DNA from: DATEDA01 sp050741515
GTDB lineage: Bacteria > Pseudomonadota > Gammaproteobacteria > Burkholderiales > SG8-39
Length of the DNA: 64,000 nucleotides
Reading direction: 5' to 3'
Assembly: GCA_050741515.1 (NCBI GenBank)
Contig: JBOIFD010000414.1
Coordinates: 1 to 64,000, forward strand
In this document: positions 53,973-61,573 of the stretch, piece by piece
Numbering within the stretch: the stretch's first letter is position 1
How the letters are laid out: each line of letters starts with the position of its first letter
Notes under the pieces: generated by a model
The model's input: only the letters and a program-made list of their open reading frames with translations
Told to the model about the DNA's origin: nothing
Database searches by the model: none
Translations under genes and position numbers: made by a program

Positions 53973-54728
53973 ATGTCAGAGCCGTTGAGCGGTAAGGTCG
54001 CGCTGGTCACGGGCGGATCGCGCGGCATCGGCCGCGCGATCGCGCAGAAGCTGGCCGCCGCGGGATGCGACGTAGCGGTCAACTACTACAACAGCCACGC
54101 GGCGGCCGAAGCGCTGTGCGCCGAGCTCCGCGGGATGGGGCGGCGCGCGTACCCGATCCAGGCGCGCGTCGGCGAGCCGGAGAGCGTCGCCGAGCTGTTC
54201 GCCGAGTTCGGCAAGCGCTTCGAACGGCTCGACATCCTGGTGAGCAACGCGGCCAGCGGCGTACTCAAGCCCGCGCTCGAGCTCACCCTCAAGCATTGGC
54301 GATGGTGCCTGGAGACCAACGCGCTCGCGCTCAACCTGCTCGCCCAGCGCGCGGTCCCGCTGATGCCTGCAGGGGGCCGCATCATCGCGATGTCCAGCCT
54401 CGGCGCGCAGCGGGCGAGCCCTACCTACGGCTTCGTGGGGGCATCGAAAGCGGCCTTGGAATCGCTGGTCCGCACCTTGGCGCAGGAACTGGGACCACGG
54501 GGCATCCGGGTGAACGCGGTAAGCGCAGGGGTCGTCGATACCGACGCGCTGCAGTTCTTTCCCAACCGCGACCAGATGCTCGCCGCTTTCGCGGAGCGCG
54601 CGCCGGCCGGGCCGGTGCTCACGGTCCAGGACGTCGCCGGAGCCGTGTACCTCCTCTGTTTGCCGGAGGCCGGAATGGTGACCGGACACACGCTGGTCGT
54701 GGACGGCGGATTCGCGATCTCGGGCTGA
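53973..54728 (+). CDS. FabL-type enoyl-ACP reductase (SDR family)
   Basis: A 251-residue short-chain dehydrogenase fold with TGGSRGIG cofactor loop. The catalytic pair is Tyr152-x6-Lys159 (TYGFVGASK), the spacing of enoyl-ACP reductases, not the Tyr-x3-Lys of FabG. Further FabL-like pieces are LVSNAASGVLKPALEL and GVVDTDALQFFPNRD, which closely recall Bacillus FabL from memory. It should reduce the 2-enoyl intermediate to a saturated chain. It opens a seven-gene lipid cassette; a CATAAT box near 53915 could be a weak promoter, otherwise it is read from the lpx operon. Rosy alternative: a general SDR of unknown substrate. Confidence 0.8.
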   Translation: MSEPLSGKVALVTGGSRGIGRAIAQKLAAAGCDVAVNYYNSHAAAEALCAELRGMGRRAYPIQARVGEPESVAELFAEFGKRFERLDILVSNAASGVLKPALELTLKHWRWCLETNALALNLLAQRAVPLMPAGGRIIAMSSLGAQRASPTYGFVGASKAALESLVRTLAQELGPRGIRVNAVSAGVVDTDALQFFPNRDQMLAAFAERAPAGPVLTVQDVAGAVYLLCLPEAGMVTGHTLVVDGGFAISG

Positions 54729-54736
54729 GGCGCGCG

Positions 54737-55495
54737 ATGCCGACCGACTCGGGACTCGAGGGCAAGGTCGTGATCGTGACCGGCGGCAGCCGCGGCATCG
54801 GGCGGGCGATCGTGGAGCGGCTCGCCGCGGAGGGGGCTGACGTCACGTTCTTCTTCCGCGACAACGCCGCGGCCGCCGCGGAGGTCGTCGCCGCCGGACG
54901 CGCCGCCGAGCGGCGCATCGCGGCCGAGCAGGTCGACGTCCGCGATTCGGCGCGCTGCGCCGCCGCCGTCGAGCGGCTCGTCGAGCGTTGTGGCCGCATC
55001 GACGTGCTCGTCAACAATGCCGGGGTGATCCGTGATAATCTTCTGGCCCTGCTCGAGGACGCGGACGTGCGGACCGTGCTCGAGACCAACGTCGGCGGCG
55101 TGTTCAACGTGACCCGCGCAGTGGTTCCGCACATGATTGCCAAGCGCGCCGGCAAGATCATCAATTTGAGCTCGGTCGCCGGCGACAAAGGGGGCCGTGG
55201 CCAGACCAACTACGCCGCCAGCAAAGGTGCCGTCAACGCCCTCACGCGGGCGCTGGCGGTCGAGCTGGCATCGCGCCGGATCACGGTGAACGCCGTGGCC
55301 CCGGGTGTGATCGAGACCGAGATGTCGGAGGGGATTCGCGAGCTCGCGGCCGACGAGGTTCGCTCGCGCATCCTGCTGCGGCGGTTCGGCACGCCGCAGG
55401 AGGTCGCGCACGCGGTGTGGTTTCTCGCCTCCCGGTACGCGGACTACGTCACCGGGCAGGTTCTGCACGTCGACGGCGGCTTCAAGATGGAGTGA
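54737..55495 (+). CDS. 3-oxoacyl-ACP reductase FabG-like
   Basis: A 252-residue SDR with TGGSRGIG, NNAG in VLVNNAGVIRD, catalytic serine in INLSSVAGDKGG, and Tyr159-x3-Lys163 (NYAASKGAVNALTRALAVE), all as in FabG. It should reduce the 3-oxoacyl product of the ketosynthases downstream. It starts 8 bp after the FabL-like gene and ends 6 bp before the acyl carrier protein gene. The housekeeping fabG is expected elsewhere with fabH-fabD-acpP, so this copy is likely dedicated to the cassette. Confidence 0.88.
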   Translation: MPTDSGLEGKVVIVTGGSRGIGRAIVERLAAEGADVTFFFRDNAAAAAEVVAAGRAAERRIAAEQVDVRDSARCAAAVERLVERCGRIDVLVNNAGVIRDNLLALLEDADVRTVLETNVGGVFNVTRAVVPHMIAKRAGKIINLSSVAGDKGGRGQTNYAASKGAVNALTRALAVELASRRITVNAVAPGVIETEMSEGIRELAADEVRSRILLRRFGTPQEVAHAVWFLASRYADYVTGQVLHVDGGFKME

Positions 55496-55501
55496 CAGGC
55501 A

Positions 55502-55927
55502 ATGGACAGGGAGATCACCAAGCAAGAGATTCAGGCCGTCTATCCGACGGTCGCGCAGATCCTGGCGGATGCGCTCGGCTGCGACGTCGACCGCGTCAAG
55601 CTGGACGCCTCGCTGATCGAGGACCTCGATGCCGAGTCGATCGATTTCCTGGATCTCGTGTTCCGGCTCGAGCGGGCGTTCAAGGTGAAGATCCCGCGCG
55701 GGAAGATCGTCGAGGACGCGCGCGGGGACCTGCCCGAGTCGGACTTCGAGCAGAAGGGCTACGTGACCGAGGTCGGGCTCAAGCGGCTGCGCGAATTCCT
55801 GAGCGAGGTGCCGCCCGAGCGCTTCCGCACGCCGATGAAGAGCGCGGACATCCCGCGCCTGTTCACCCCCGAGACCTTCTGCAAGGTCGTCGTGCGGGCG
55901 CAGCGGGCTGGCCAAGCCGGCGCCTAG
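55502..55927 (+). CDS. AcpXL-like acyl carrier protein with C-terminal extension
   Basis: A 141-residue carrier protein. The phosphopantetheine attachment serine is Ser46 in LDAESIDFLDLVF, and residues 46-65 follow the pattern S-[LI]-DFLD-[IL]-VF-x5-F-x-[IV]-KIP that I recall from rhizobial AcpXL, rather than the LGADSLDTVEL of AcpP. AcpP is about 78 and AcpXL about 92 residues long, so roughly 50 extra residues at the C-terminus (GLKRLREFLSEVPPERF onward) are unusual and may form a docking segment. It lies between the reductases and the dehydratase of the cassette; the AcpS-acyltransferase fusion at its end is the likely activating enzyme. Confidence 0.85.
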   Translation: MDREITKQEIQAVYPTVAQILADALGCDVDRVKLDASLIEDLDAESIDFLDLVFRLERAFKVKIPRGKIVEDARGDLPESDFEQKGYVTEVGLKRLREFLSEVPPERFRTPMKSADIPRLFTPETFCKVVVRAQRAGQAGA

Positions 55928-55959
55928 CGGCGTTCGGCGCTCGCGGCGAGGAAGCCCCG

Positions 55960-56796
55960 ATGACGGAGCGCTTCAGCGCGTTCTCCTTCGTCGACCGGAT
56001 CACGGAGTTCGAGGCCGGCACTCGGGCCACCGGGCAGTTCGCGGTCCCGGAGGGCCTGCCGTCCTTTCCCGCCTGTCTCGTCGCCGAGGCGGTGGGGCAG
56101 CTCGCGGCGTGGGTCGCCATGGCGTGCGTTGGGTTCCGCCGCCGTCCGGTCGCCGGCCTCGCTGGCGAGACCCGTTTCGTCCGGGAGGTGAAGCCCGGGC
56201 AGCGGCTGGATCTCGAGGTCGCTCTGGAGAGCTGCGACGGCGAGGCGGTCGCCTACGGTGGCTGCGCCCGCGTCGCCGGCGCGGAGGTGCTCGCGCTCAG
56301 GCACTGCGTCGGACCCATGCTGCCCCTCGCGGACTTCGACGCTCCGGAGGCCGTGCAAGGACGGTTCCAGGTGCTCCGCGACGGCGGGGCGCCGAGCCGC
56401 GGGTTTCGCGGCGTCGCGCCGCCCGGGCTCGTCGTGATCGAGCGGCGGCCGGGTGAACGGGTCCGCGCCGCGCTCCACGTGCCCGCGGCCGCGCCCTTCT
56501 TCGCCGACCACTTCCCGCGCCGGGCCGTCTTTCCGGGGACGCTCCTGCTCGACTCGCAGATCCGGCTGGCGATGGGACTCGCCGGGGAGCTGCCCCGACC
56601 GGGCGCGCATCCGTTCGCGCCGTCGCGCGTGAGGGACGTGAAGATCCGCTCGTTCATCCTGCCCGGTCAGGCCGTCGAGATCGAAGCGCAGCTCGCGCGG
56701 GTTGGCGATGTGGCCGAAGCGGCCCTTACCGCCAGGTCCAACGGCAAGCAGATCGCCAGCGCGCGCCTGGAGCTCGCGTCCCGGGAGGCCGCATGA
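55960..56796 (+). CDS. Double-hotdog 3-hydroxyacyl-ACP dehydratase-like protein
   Basis: A 278-residue protein with two hotdog domains. The first half keeps the FabZ-like glutamate, Glu43 in CLVAEAVGQLAAW, but has no catalytic His. The second half has FFADHFPRRAVFPG with His184, but Asp198 where FabZ has Glu (LLLDSQ). In FabZ, the active site joins His of one subunit to Glu of the other, so a fused pair with His184 and Glu43 could form one working site. ATG 55960 follows the carrier gene by 32 bp; the stop overlaps the first ketosynthase (ATGA). It would be the counterpart of fabZXL in the rhizobial cluster. Confidence 0.75.
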   Translation: MTERFSAFSFVDRITEFEAGTRATGQFAVPEGLPSFPACLVAEAVGQLAAWVAMACVGFRRRPVAGLAGETRFVREVKPGQRLDLEVALESCDGEAVAYGGCARVAGAEVLALRHCVGPMLPLADFDAPEAVQGRFQVLRDGGAPSRGFRGVAPPGLVVIERRPGERVRAALHVPAAAPFFADHFPRRAVFPGTLLLDSQIRLAMGLAGELPRPGAHPFAPSRVRDVKIRSFILPGQAVEIEAQLARVGDVAEAALTARSNGKQIASARLELASREAA

Positions 56797-58112
56797 CCCA
56801 GGGGCGCCGCCGGGTCGCGATCACCGGATTGGGGCTCGTGACGCCGATCGGGTGCGATGTCGCAGCGACCTGGAACGCGCTGCTCGCCGGCCGGAGCGGC
56901 GTAGCGCCGATCAGCCTGTTCGATGCGAGCGGGTTTCCGGTGCGGATTGCGGCCGAGGTGAAGGGCTTTCGCGACCCCGATGCGATCGAGGACCGGAAGC
57001 TTCTCAAGTTCGCCAACCGCTCCCACCGCTTTGCGCTCGCCGCGGCTGAGCAGGCGATCCGGGATGCCGGGATCCGGCCCACCGCCGAGACCGCAGCGCG
57101 CTGGGGCTGCACCGTCGGGGCCGGCATGATGGGCGTGGACTTCGAAGAACTGGCGGACGTCCATCGCCGGTATGCCGCCGATGGCGATCTTCACCCGGAA
57201 CTGCTCCCGGACGGGGAGGGCTCCGCGGCGGATCCGATCGCGTTCTCCCGCAGCGTGGCCAATGCGGGGCTGAGCTTGCTGCTGCGTCGATTCGGCATCC
57301 GGGGCTACGCGACTGCGGTGCACACGGCGTGCGCGTCGGGCGGGCAGGCCGTGGGAACCGCGATGAAGCTGATCCGGCGCGGGAGCGTCGAGCGGGTGCT
57401 CGCCGGCGGGTTCGACTCGATGATCAGCCCGGTCGGCCTCGGCGGGTTCTGCCTTCTCAACGCGCTCTCGACCGACAACGACACGCCCGAGCGCGCCAGC
57501 CGCCCGTTCGACGTGACCCGGAACGGCTTCGTTCTCGGCGAAGGGGCGGGCTTCCTGGTGCTCGAGGAATGGACCCTGGCCCGGGCCCGCGGCGCCCGGA
57601 TCTACGCCGAGCTCGCCGGTGACGGCAACTCGCTCAGCAGCTATCGCATCACCGACTCGCACCCGTCCGGGGACGGACCGATCCAGGCGATGCGTCAGGC
57701 GCTGGCGGACGCCGGCGCGACGCCGGACGAAGTCGACTATCTGAACGCGCACGGCACCTCGACCCCCATGAACGATCGGAGCGAATGCGCCGCGGCCCGC
57801 GCGGTCTTCGGTCCCGGCGTCGGCAACGTCGCAGTGAGCTCGACGAAGAGCGTCATGGGGCACCTCATCGCGGCTGCCGGCGCGGTGGAGGCCGCGGTCT
57901 GCGCGCTCGCGATCCACCACGGCCAGCTGCCGGTCAATGCCAACCTCGAGGAGCCCGACCCCGACTGCGACCTGGACATCGTCCGGGGCGAGCCGCGGCG
58001 ACGGCCGATCAGGGTCGCGCTGTCGAACTCGCTGGGCTTCGGCGGCTCGAACAGCTGCGTCGCGCTCCGCAACCCCGACGAGGTCGACGGGCGCGCGGCG
58101 CGGGCCCGCTGA
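56793..58112 (+). CDS. 3-oxoacyl-ACP synthase II-like ketosynthase (first)
   Basis: A 439-residue condensing enzyme of the FabF family. The catalytic triad is intact: Cys180 in HTACASGGQ, His320 in NAHGTSTP, His357 in TKSVMGHL, with Lys352. Also typical are ITGLGLVTPIG at the start, FVLGEGAGFLVLE and SNSLGFGGSNS at the end. Because the Cys is kept it is a working elongation enzyme, not a chain-length factor. It overlaps the dehydratase gene and is followed by a second, divergent ketosynthase after 20 bp. Probable partner of the AcpXL-like carrier. Confidence 0.9.
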   Translation: MTQGRRRVAITGLGLVTPIGCDVAATWNALLAGRSGVAPISLFDASGFPVRIAAEVKGFRDPDAIEDRKLLKFANRSHRFALAAAEQAIRDAGIRPTAETAARWGCTVGAGMMGVDFEELADVHRRYAADGDLHPELLPDGEGSAADPIAFSRSVANAGLSLLLRRFGIRGYATAVHTACASGGQAVGTAMKLIRRGSVERVLAGGFDSMISPVGLGGFCLLNALSTDNDTPERASRPFDVTRNGFVLGEGAGFLVLEEWTLARARGARIYAELAGDGNSLSSYRITDSHPSGDGPIQAMRQALADAGATPDEVDYLNAHGTSTPMNDRSECAAARAVFGPGVGNVAVSSTKSVMGHLIAAAGAVEAAVCALAIHHGQLPVNANLEEPDPDCDLDIVRGEPRRRPIRVALSNSLGFGGSNSCVALRNPDEVDGRAARAR

Positions 58113-58132
58113 ACGCGCCCGCGACAGCTCCG

Positions 58133-59422
58133 ATGGCGGCCACTCGAGTCCTGGTCACCGGCATCGGGGCGGTCTGCGGCGCCGGCCGGACGCCGGACGA
58201 GATCCTGGACGCGGTGGAGGCCGGCCGCTCGGCCATCTCGCCCATCCGGCAATGGGACACGACGGGGTGGCCGGTGCGGGTGGCGGCCGAGATCCCCGAT
58301 TACAACCCGAACGCGCTGGTTGCGGACCGGAAGCTGCACAAGCTCATCCGGCGCACCGATCTGCTCGGCCTGTACGCGGCCGGGCGGGCGATCGAAGGCT
58401 CCGGGTTCGTCGGCTACCGCGAGACGCTGGATCCCGATGCCGCCACCGCGGCCAACGACCGGATGGGGGTCTACGTCGGGTCGGGCGGCGGCGGGTACCA
58501 GAATCAGTACGATTTCTTTCCGCTGCTGACCGCGGCCGACGGCGACCTCGGGACATTCGGCCGGGAGCTCGGCGCGACCGTGAACCCGATGTGGCTCCTG
58601 CGGACGTTGCCGAATAACGTGCTGTGTCACGTCGGCATCCGCTACGGGCTCAAGGGGTCGAACGCCTGCGTGACGAACCACGTGGTGGGCGGGACGCTCG
58701 CGGTCATCGAGGCCGTGGCGGCGCTGCGCACGGCCGAGGCCGATCGCGCGGTCGCGATCGGCCACGACGCGCCGATCGAGCCGCAGATGGTCTTCTACTA
58801 CCACCGTGTCGGCCTCCTCGCGACCGAGGCCGTGCGCCCGTTCGACGCCGGTCGCGACGGCAGCCTGTTCGGGGAGGGCGCCGGGGCCCTGGTCGTGGAG
58901 ACCGACGCCGCGGCCGCAAGCCGCGGTGCCACCGTAATCGGCGAGATCCTCGGCAGCGGGTGCACCACCGATGCAGAGGGCCTGTTCGCGATCCGGGACG
59001 ACGGCGACGGGCTCGCGCGCGGGATCGAGCTCGCGCTGGAGGACGCCGGCATCCGCGCCGCCGACGTCGGGATGATCTCGGCCCACGGCAACGGCACGCG
59101 GCAGTCGGACGCGTCCGAGGCGGCCGCCATCCGCCGCGTTTTCGGCCCGGCGTCGCCGCCGGTTACCGCGTTCAAGTGGGCCTTCGGTCATCTGATCGCC
59201 GCGTCGGGACCGGTCGAGATCGTGCTGACACTGACGGCGCTGCGGCGAGGAACGGTTCCTGGCGTGGCCACCTTGCGCCGGCTCGACCCGGCATGCGGCG
59301 AGCTGCCGGTGTCGGCCAAGCATCAGACCCCGCGCAGCGACGTGGGGCTCGTCCTGAGCCGGGGCTTCGGAGGAACCAACGCCGCGCTCCTCGTGCGCGC
59401 CGTGCCCGGCAAGACGCGTTGA
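58133..59422 (+). CDS. 3-oxoacyl-ACP synthase II-like ketosynthase (second)
   Basis: A 429-residue ketosynthase only distantly like the first. Cys179 lies in GSNACVTNHVVGG, His318 in SAHGNGTRQSD and His353 in FKWAFGHL with Lys348, so the triad is complete. HGNGT for HGTST and KWAFGH for KSMTGH are departures from FabF. ATG 58133 starts MAATRVLVTGIGAVCGAG. Two different ketosynthases in a row recall fabF2XL-fabF1XL of the rhizobial cluster, where they extend to very long chains. Its stop overlaps the next start by one base. Confidence 0.88.
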   Translation: MAATRVLVTGIGAVCGAGRTPDEILDAVEAGRSAISPIRQWDTTGWPVRVAAEIPDYNPNALVADRKLHKLIRRTDLLGLYAAGRAIEGSGFVGYRETLDPDAATAANDRMGVYVGSGGGGYQNQYDFFPLLTAADGDLGTFGRELGATVNPMWLLRTLPNNVLCHVGIRYGLKGSNACVTNHVVGGTLAVIEAVAALRTAEADRAVAIGHDAPIEPQMVFYYHRVGLLATEAVRPFDAGRDGSLFGEGAGALVVETDAAAASRGATVIGEILGSGCTTDAEGLFAIRDDGDGLARGIELALEDAGIRAADVGMISAHGNGTRQSDASEAAAIRRVFGPASPPVTAFKWAFGHLIAASGPVEIVLTLTALRRGTVPGVATLRRLDPACGELPVSAKHQTPRSDVGLVLSRGFGGTNAALLVRAVPGKTR

Positions 59423-60684
59423 TGACCGAAGGCGCCGGGCTGCCTCCGCGTTGCGGAATCGACACGGTCGCGATTGCGCGCATCGAGCGGCTGCTCCGCG
59501 AGACACCCGACGAAGACCTCCGCAATCTCTTCTCCCCGGCCGAGTTGGGCGACAGCGGGGACGGTCCGGGCCGCGCGGCGAGCCTCGCGGCACGGTTTGC
59601 CGCGAAGGAGGCGTGCCTCAAGCTGTTCCCGCGCGAGGCAACGCTCGGGCTCCTCGGCCCGGCGGACTTCTCGGTCGCACGCGACGGCTACGGCGCGCCG
59701 TGCGTGGAGTGCAGCCGGGCAGCGCAGGATGTCCTGCATCGCCACCGCGTTCGATCGATCGCGCTCTCGCTTTCGCACGACCGTACGACCGCGTCGGCGG
59801 TCGCGATGACCGAGGCGGCCGAAACGGTGGTCCCGTTCATCGGCAAGCTCGTCTACCACCTGCTCCCGATCCGCCGCGGGGTGATCCTTGCCAACTTGCG
59901 GCGCGTCTTCGGGAGCACGGTCCCCGGGGCCGAGATCAAGCGACTCGCGCAGGCGCATTACGCCCACCTCGCGCGGCTGGCGGGAGAGTTTCTATGGTAC
60001 CCCTGGCTCTCGAAGGCACGGCGAGCGGCGGTCGTGCGGGTCGACAACGTCGCGGCGATCGACGCCGAGCTGGAGCGGGGCACCGGGGCGATCGTGATCA
60101 CCGGCCACTTCGGCAACTGGGAGGTCGCGACCGCCGCGGCGATCAGCTCCAGCCGGTTCGCCTATGCTCGCGGCCGGTTCCAGTTCGTGCGCCGCGCGCT
60201 GAAGCCCGGGTGGTTCGACGCGCTGGTGACGCGGCGCTTCCGCCGCGCCGGCTTCGGCACGCTGCCCAAGCGCGGCGCTCTCGACGCCATCGTCCGCTGT
60301 CTGGAGAAGGGCGACATGGTCGTTTTCCCCTTCGACCAGCACGCCGGCGGAAGGGACGCCATCCAGGTCGAGTTCTTCGGGCATCCGGCGGGGACCTTCC
60401 GCAGCGTGGCGATCATCGCCATGGCCACCGGCGCTCCGGTGCTCCCCGCGGCGAGCTGGCGTGAGCCCGACGGCCGCCATGTCCTGCGCTTCGAGGAACC
60501 GTTGCCGGTGATCGAGTGCGAGGACGTGAGCGAGGCGATCCGCCGGAACACGCGCGCCTACAACGCCGCCCTGGAACGCCTGATCCTGCGCCGCCCCGAG
60601 CAGTGGTGGTGGGTCCATCGGCGCTGGAAAGGGGCGCCGCGCGCGCACGATCAGGGCGTCAGTACACCCGGCGCTCGAGCCTGA
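59422..60684 (+). CDS. Holo-ACP synthase fused to LpxL/LpxXL-type acyltransferase
   Basis: A single 420-residue frame with two domains. Residues 1 to about 133 are AcpS-like: GIDTVAIARIERLL with Asp14, RFAAKEACLKLF with Glu63, and LSLSHD (117-120 region), the motifs that bind CoA-Mg and transfer phosphopantetheine. From about 137 the chain is a lysophospholipid/lipid A acyltransferase: GVILANLRRVF, the catalytic HFGNWE with His229 and Glu234 (Hx4E), PFDQHAGG, and a C-terminal PEQWWWVHRRWK block typical of LpxL/LpxM. A hydrophobic stretch (VVPFIGKLVYHLLPI) joins them and may anchor the protein. It would activate the cassette carrier and transfer its acyl chain to a lipid. The last 26 bp overlap convergent ppsR. 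Confidence 0.87.
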   Translation: MTEGAGLPPRCGIDTVAIARIERLLRETPDEDLRNLFSPAELGDSGDGPGRAASLAARFAAKEACLKLFPREATLGLLGPADFSVARDGYGAPCVECSRAAQDVLHRHRVRSIALSLSHDRTTASAVAMTEAAETVVPFIGKLVYHLLPIRRGVILANLRRVFGSTVPGAEIKRLAQAHYAHLARLAGEFLWYPWLSKARRAAVVRVDNVAAIDAELERGTGAIVITGHFGNWEVATAAAISSSRFAYARGRFQFVRRALKPGWFDALVTRRFRRAGFGTLPKRGALDAIVRCLEKGDMVVFPFDQHAGGRDAIQVEFFGHPAGTFRSVAIIAMATGAPVLPAASWREPDGRHVLRFEEPLPVIECEDVSEAIRRNTRAYNAALERLILRRPEQWWWVHRRWKGAPRAHDQGVSTPGARA

Positions 60685-61486
60685 CCTCCTGGAGGATCGT
60701 GGTGGCGATCTCCTCGATCGAGCGGGTCGTCGAGCTCAGCCACGGGATGCCGAAGCGACGCATCAGCCGCTCGGCCTGCTCGACTTCGTGGCGGCAGTTC
60801 TCGAGTCGCGCGTAGCGGCTGTCGGGACGTCGCTGGTTGCGAATCTCGGCCAGCCGATCCGGTGCGATCGTGAGCCCGTAGAGCTTCTTCAGGTGTGCCT
60901 CGAGCGGCCCCGGGAGCGTGCCGCGCTCGAAGTCGTCGGGGGTGAGCGGCATGTTCGCCGCCTTGATGCCGAACTGCAGCGCCAGGTACAGGCAAGTCGG
61001 GGTCTTGCCGCTCCGCGAGACGCCGACCAGGACGACGTCGGCTTTGGCGAGCTCCTGGCTGCCGAGGCCGTCGTCGTGGGCGAGCGAGAAGTTGATCGCT
61101 TCGATCCGATCCAGGTACCCCTTACTGTTCGCCGCGCTGTGCGAGCGCCCGACGGTGTGGGTGGAGCGCGCCCCGAGCTCCGCCTCCAGCGGACCGAGGA
61201 AGCCCTCGAAGAAATCCAGCACGAGGGCGTCCGCTTCGCGCAGCGCGTTCCGCACCTCGTCGTTGACCAGCGTGCAGAACACGATCGGCCGCGTGCCCGA
61301 ACGCGCCTTCGCTTCCTCGATCCCGGCAACGCACTGGCGCGCCTTGGCCACGGTGTCGACGAACGGCAGGACCGTCTGCGCGAACTCGATATCCTCGAAC
61401 TGCGTGAGCAGGCCGTGGCCGAGCGTCTCGGCCGAGATGCCCGTGCCGTCGGAGATGAAGAAGACTGTGCGGTTGCGATGAGGCAT
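60659..61486 (-). CDS. ppsR: PEP synthase regulatory kinase/phosphorylase
   Basis: A 275-residue bifunctional DUF299 enzyme that inactivates PEP synthase by ADP-dependent phosphorylation and reactivates it by phosphorolysis. The N-terminus FFISDGTGISAETLGHGLL and the P-loop GVSRSGKT (155-162) identify the family; TPTCLYLA follows. ATG 61486 gives normal length. It is divergent from its target gene ppsA, the standard arrangement, and its 3' end overlaps the acyltransferase gene by 26 bp. Confidence 0.95.
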   Translation of the reverse strand: MPHRNRTVFFISDGTGISAETLGHGLLTQFEDIEFAQTVLPFVDTVAKARQCVAGIEEAKARSGTRPIVFCTLVNDEVRNALREADALVLDFFEGFLGPLEAELGARSTHTVGRSHSAANSKGYLDRIEAINFSLAHDDGLGSQELAKADVVLVGVSRSGKTPTCLYLALQFGIKAANMPLTPDDFERGTLPGPLEAHLKKLYGLTIAPDRLAEIRNQRRPDSRYARLENCRHEVEQAERLMRRFGIPWLSSTTRSIEEIATTILQEVRLERRVY

Positions 61487-61528
61487 GCGCGGCCAGGGGT
61501 GGATGCTGCGGCGCGATACGCGCGCCGG

Positions 61529-61534
61529 TAAAAT
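61529..61534. promoter_or_regulatory. Candidate -10 element in the ppsR/ppsA divergent region
   Basis: TAAAAT at 61529-61534 is the only AT-rich hexamer in the 87-bp region and lies about 40 bp before the ppsA start. The flanking sequence also reads TATTTT on the other strand at almost the same place. No -35 match is convincing. Confidence 0.35.
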
Positions 61535-61573
61535 AGCCTTTTCCGGCGCATGCGGCAACCCGGCGGACACGGC

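Noticed and set aside
53973..60684. Aryl-polyene or polyketide pigment cluster
   Set aside because: An enoyl reductase is present, both ketosynthases keep their Cys, and the thioesterase, acyl-ligase, MMPL exporter and lipoprotein genes of aryl-polyene clusters are absent.
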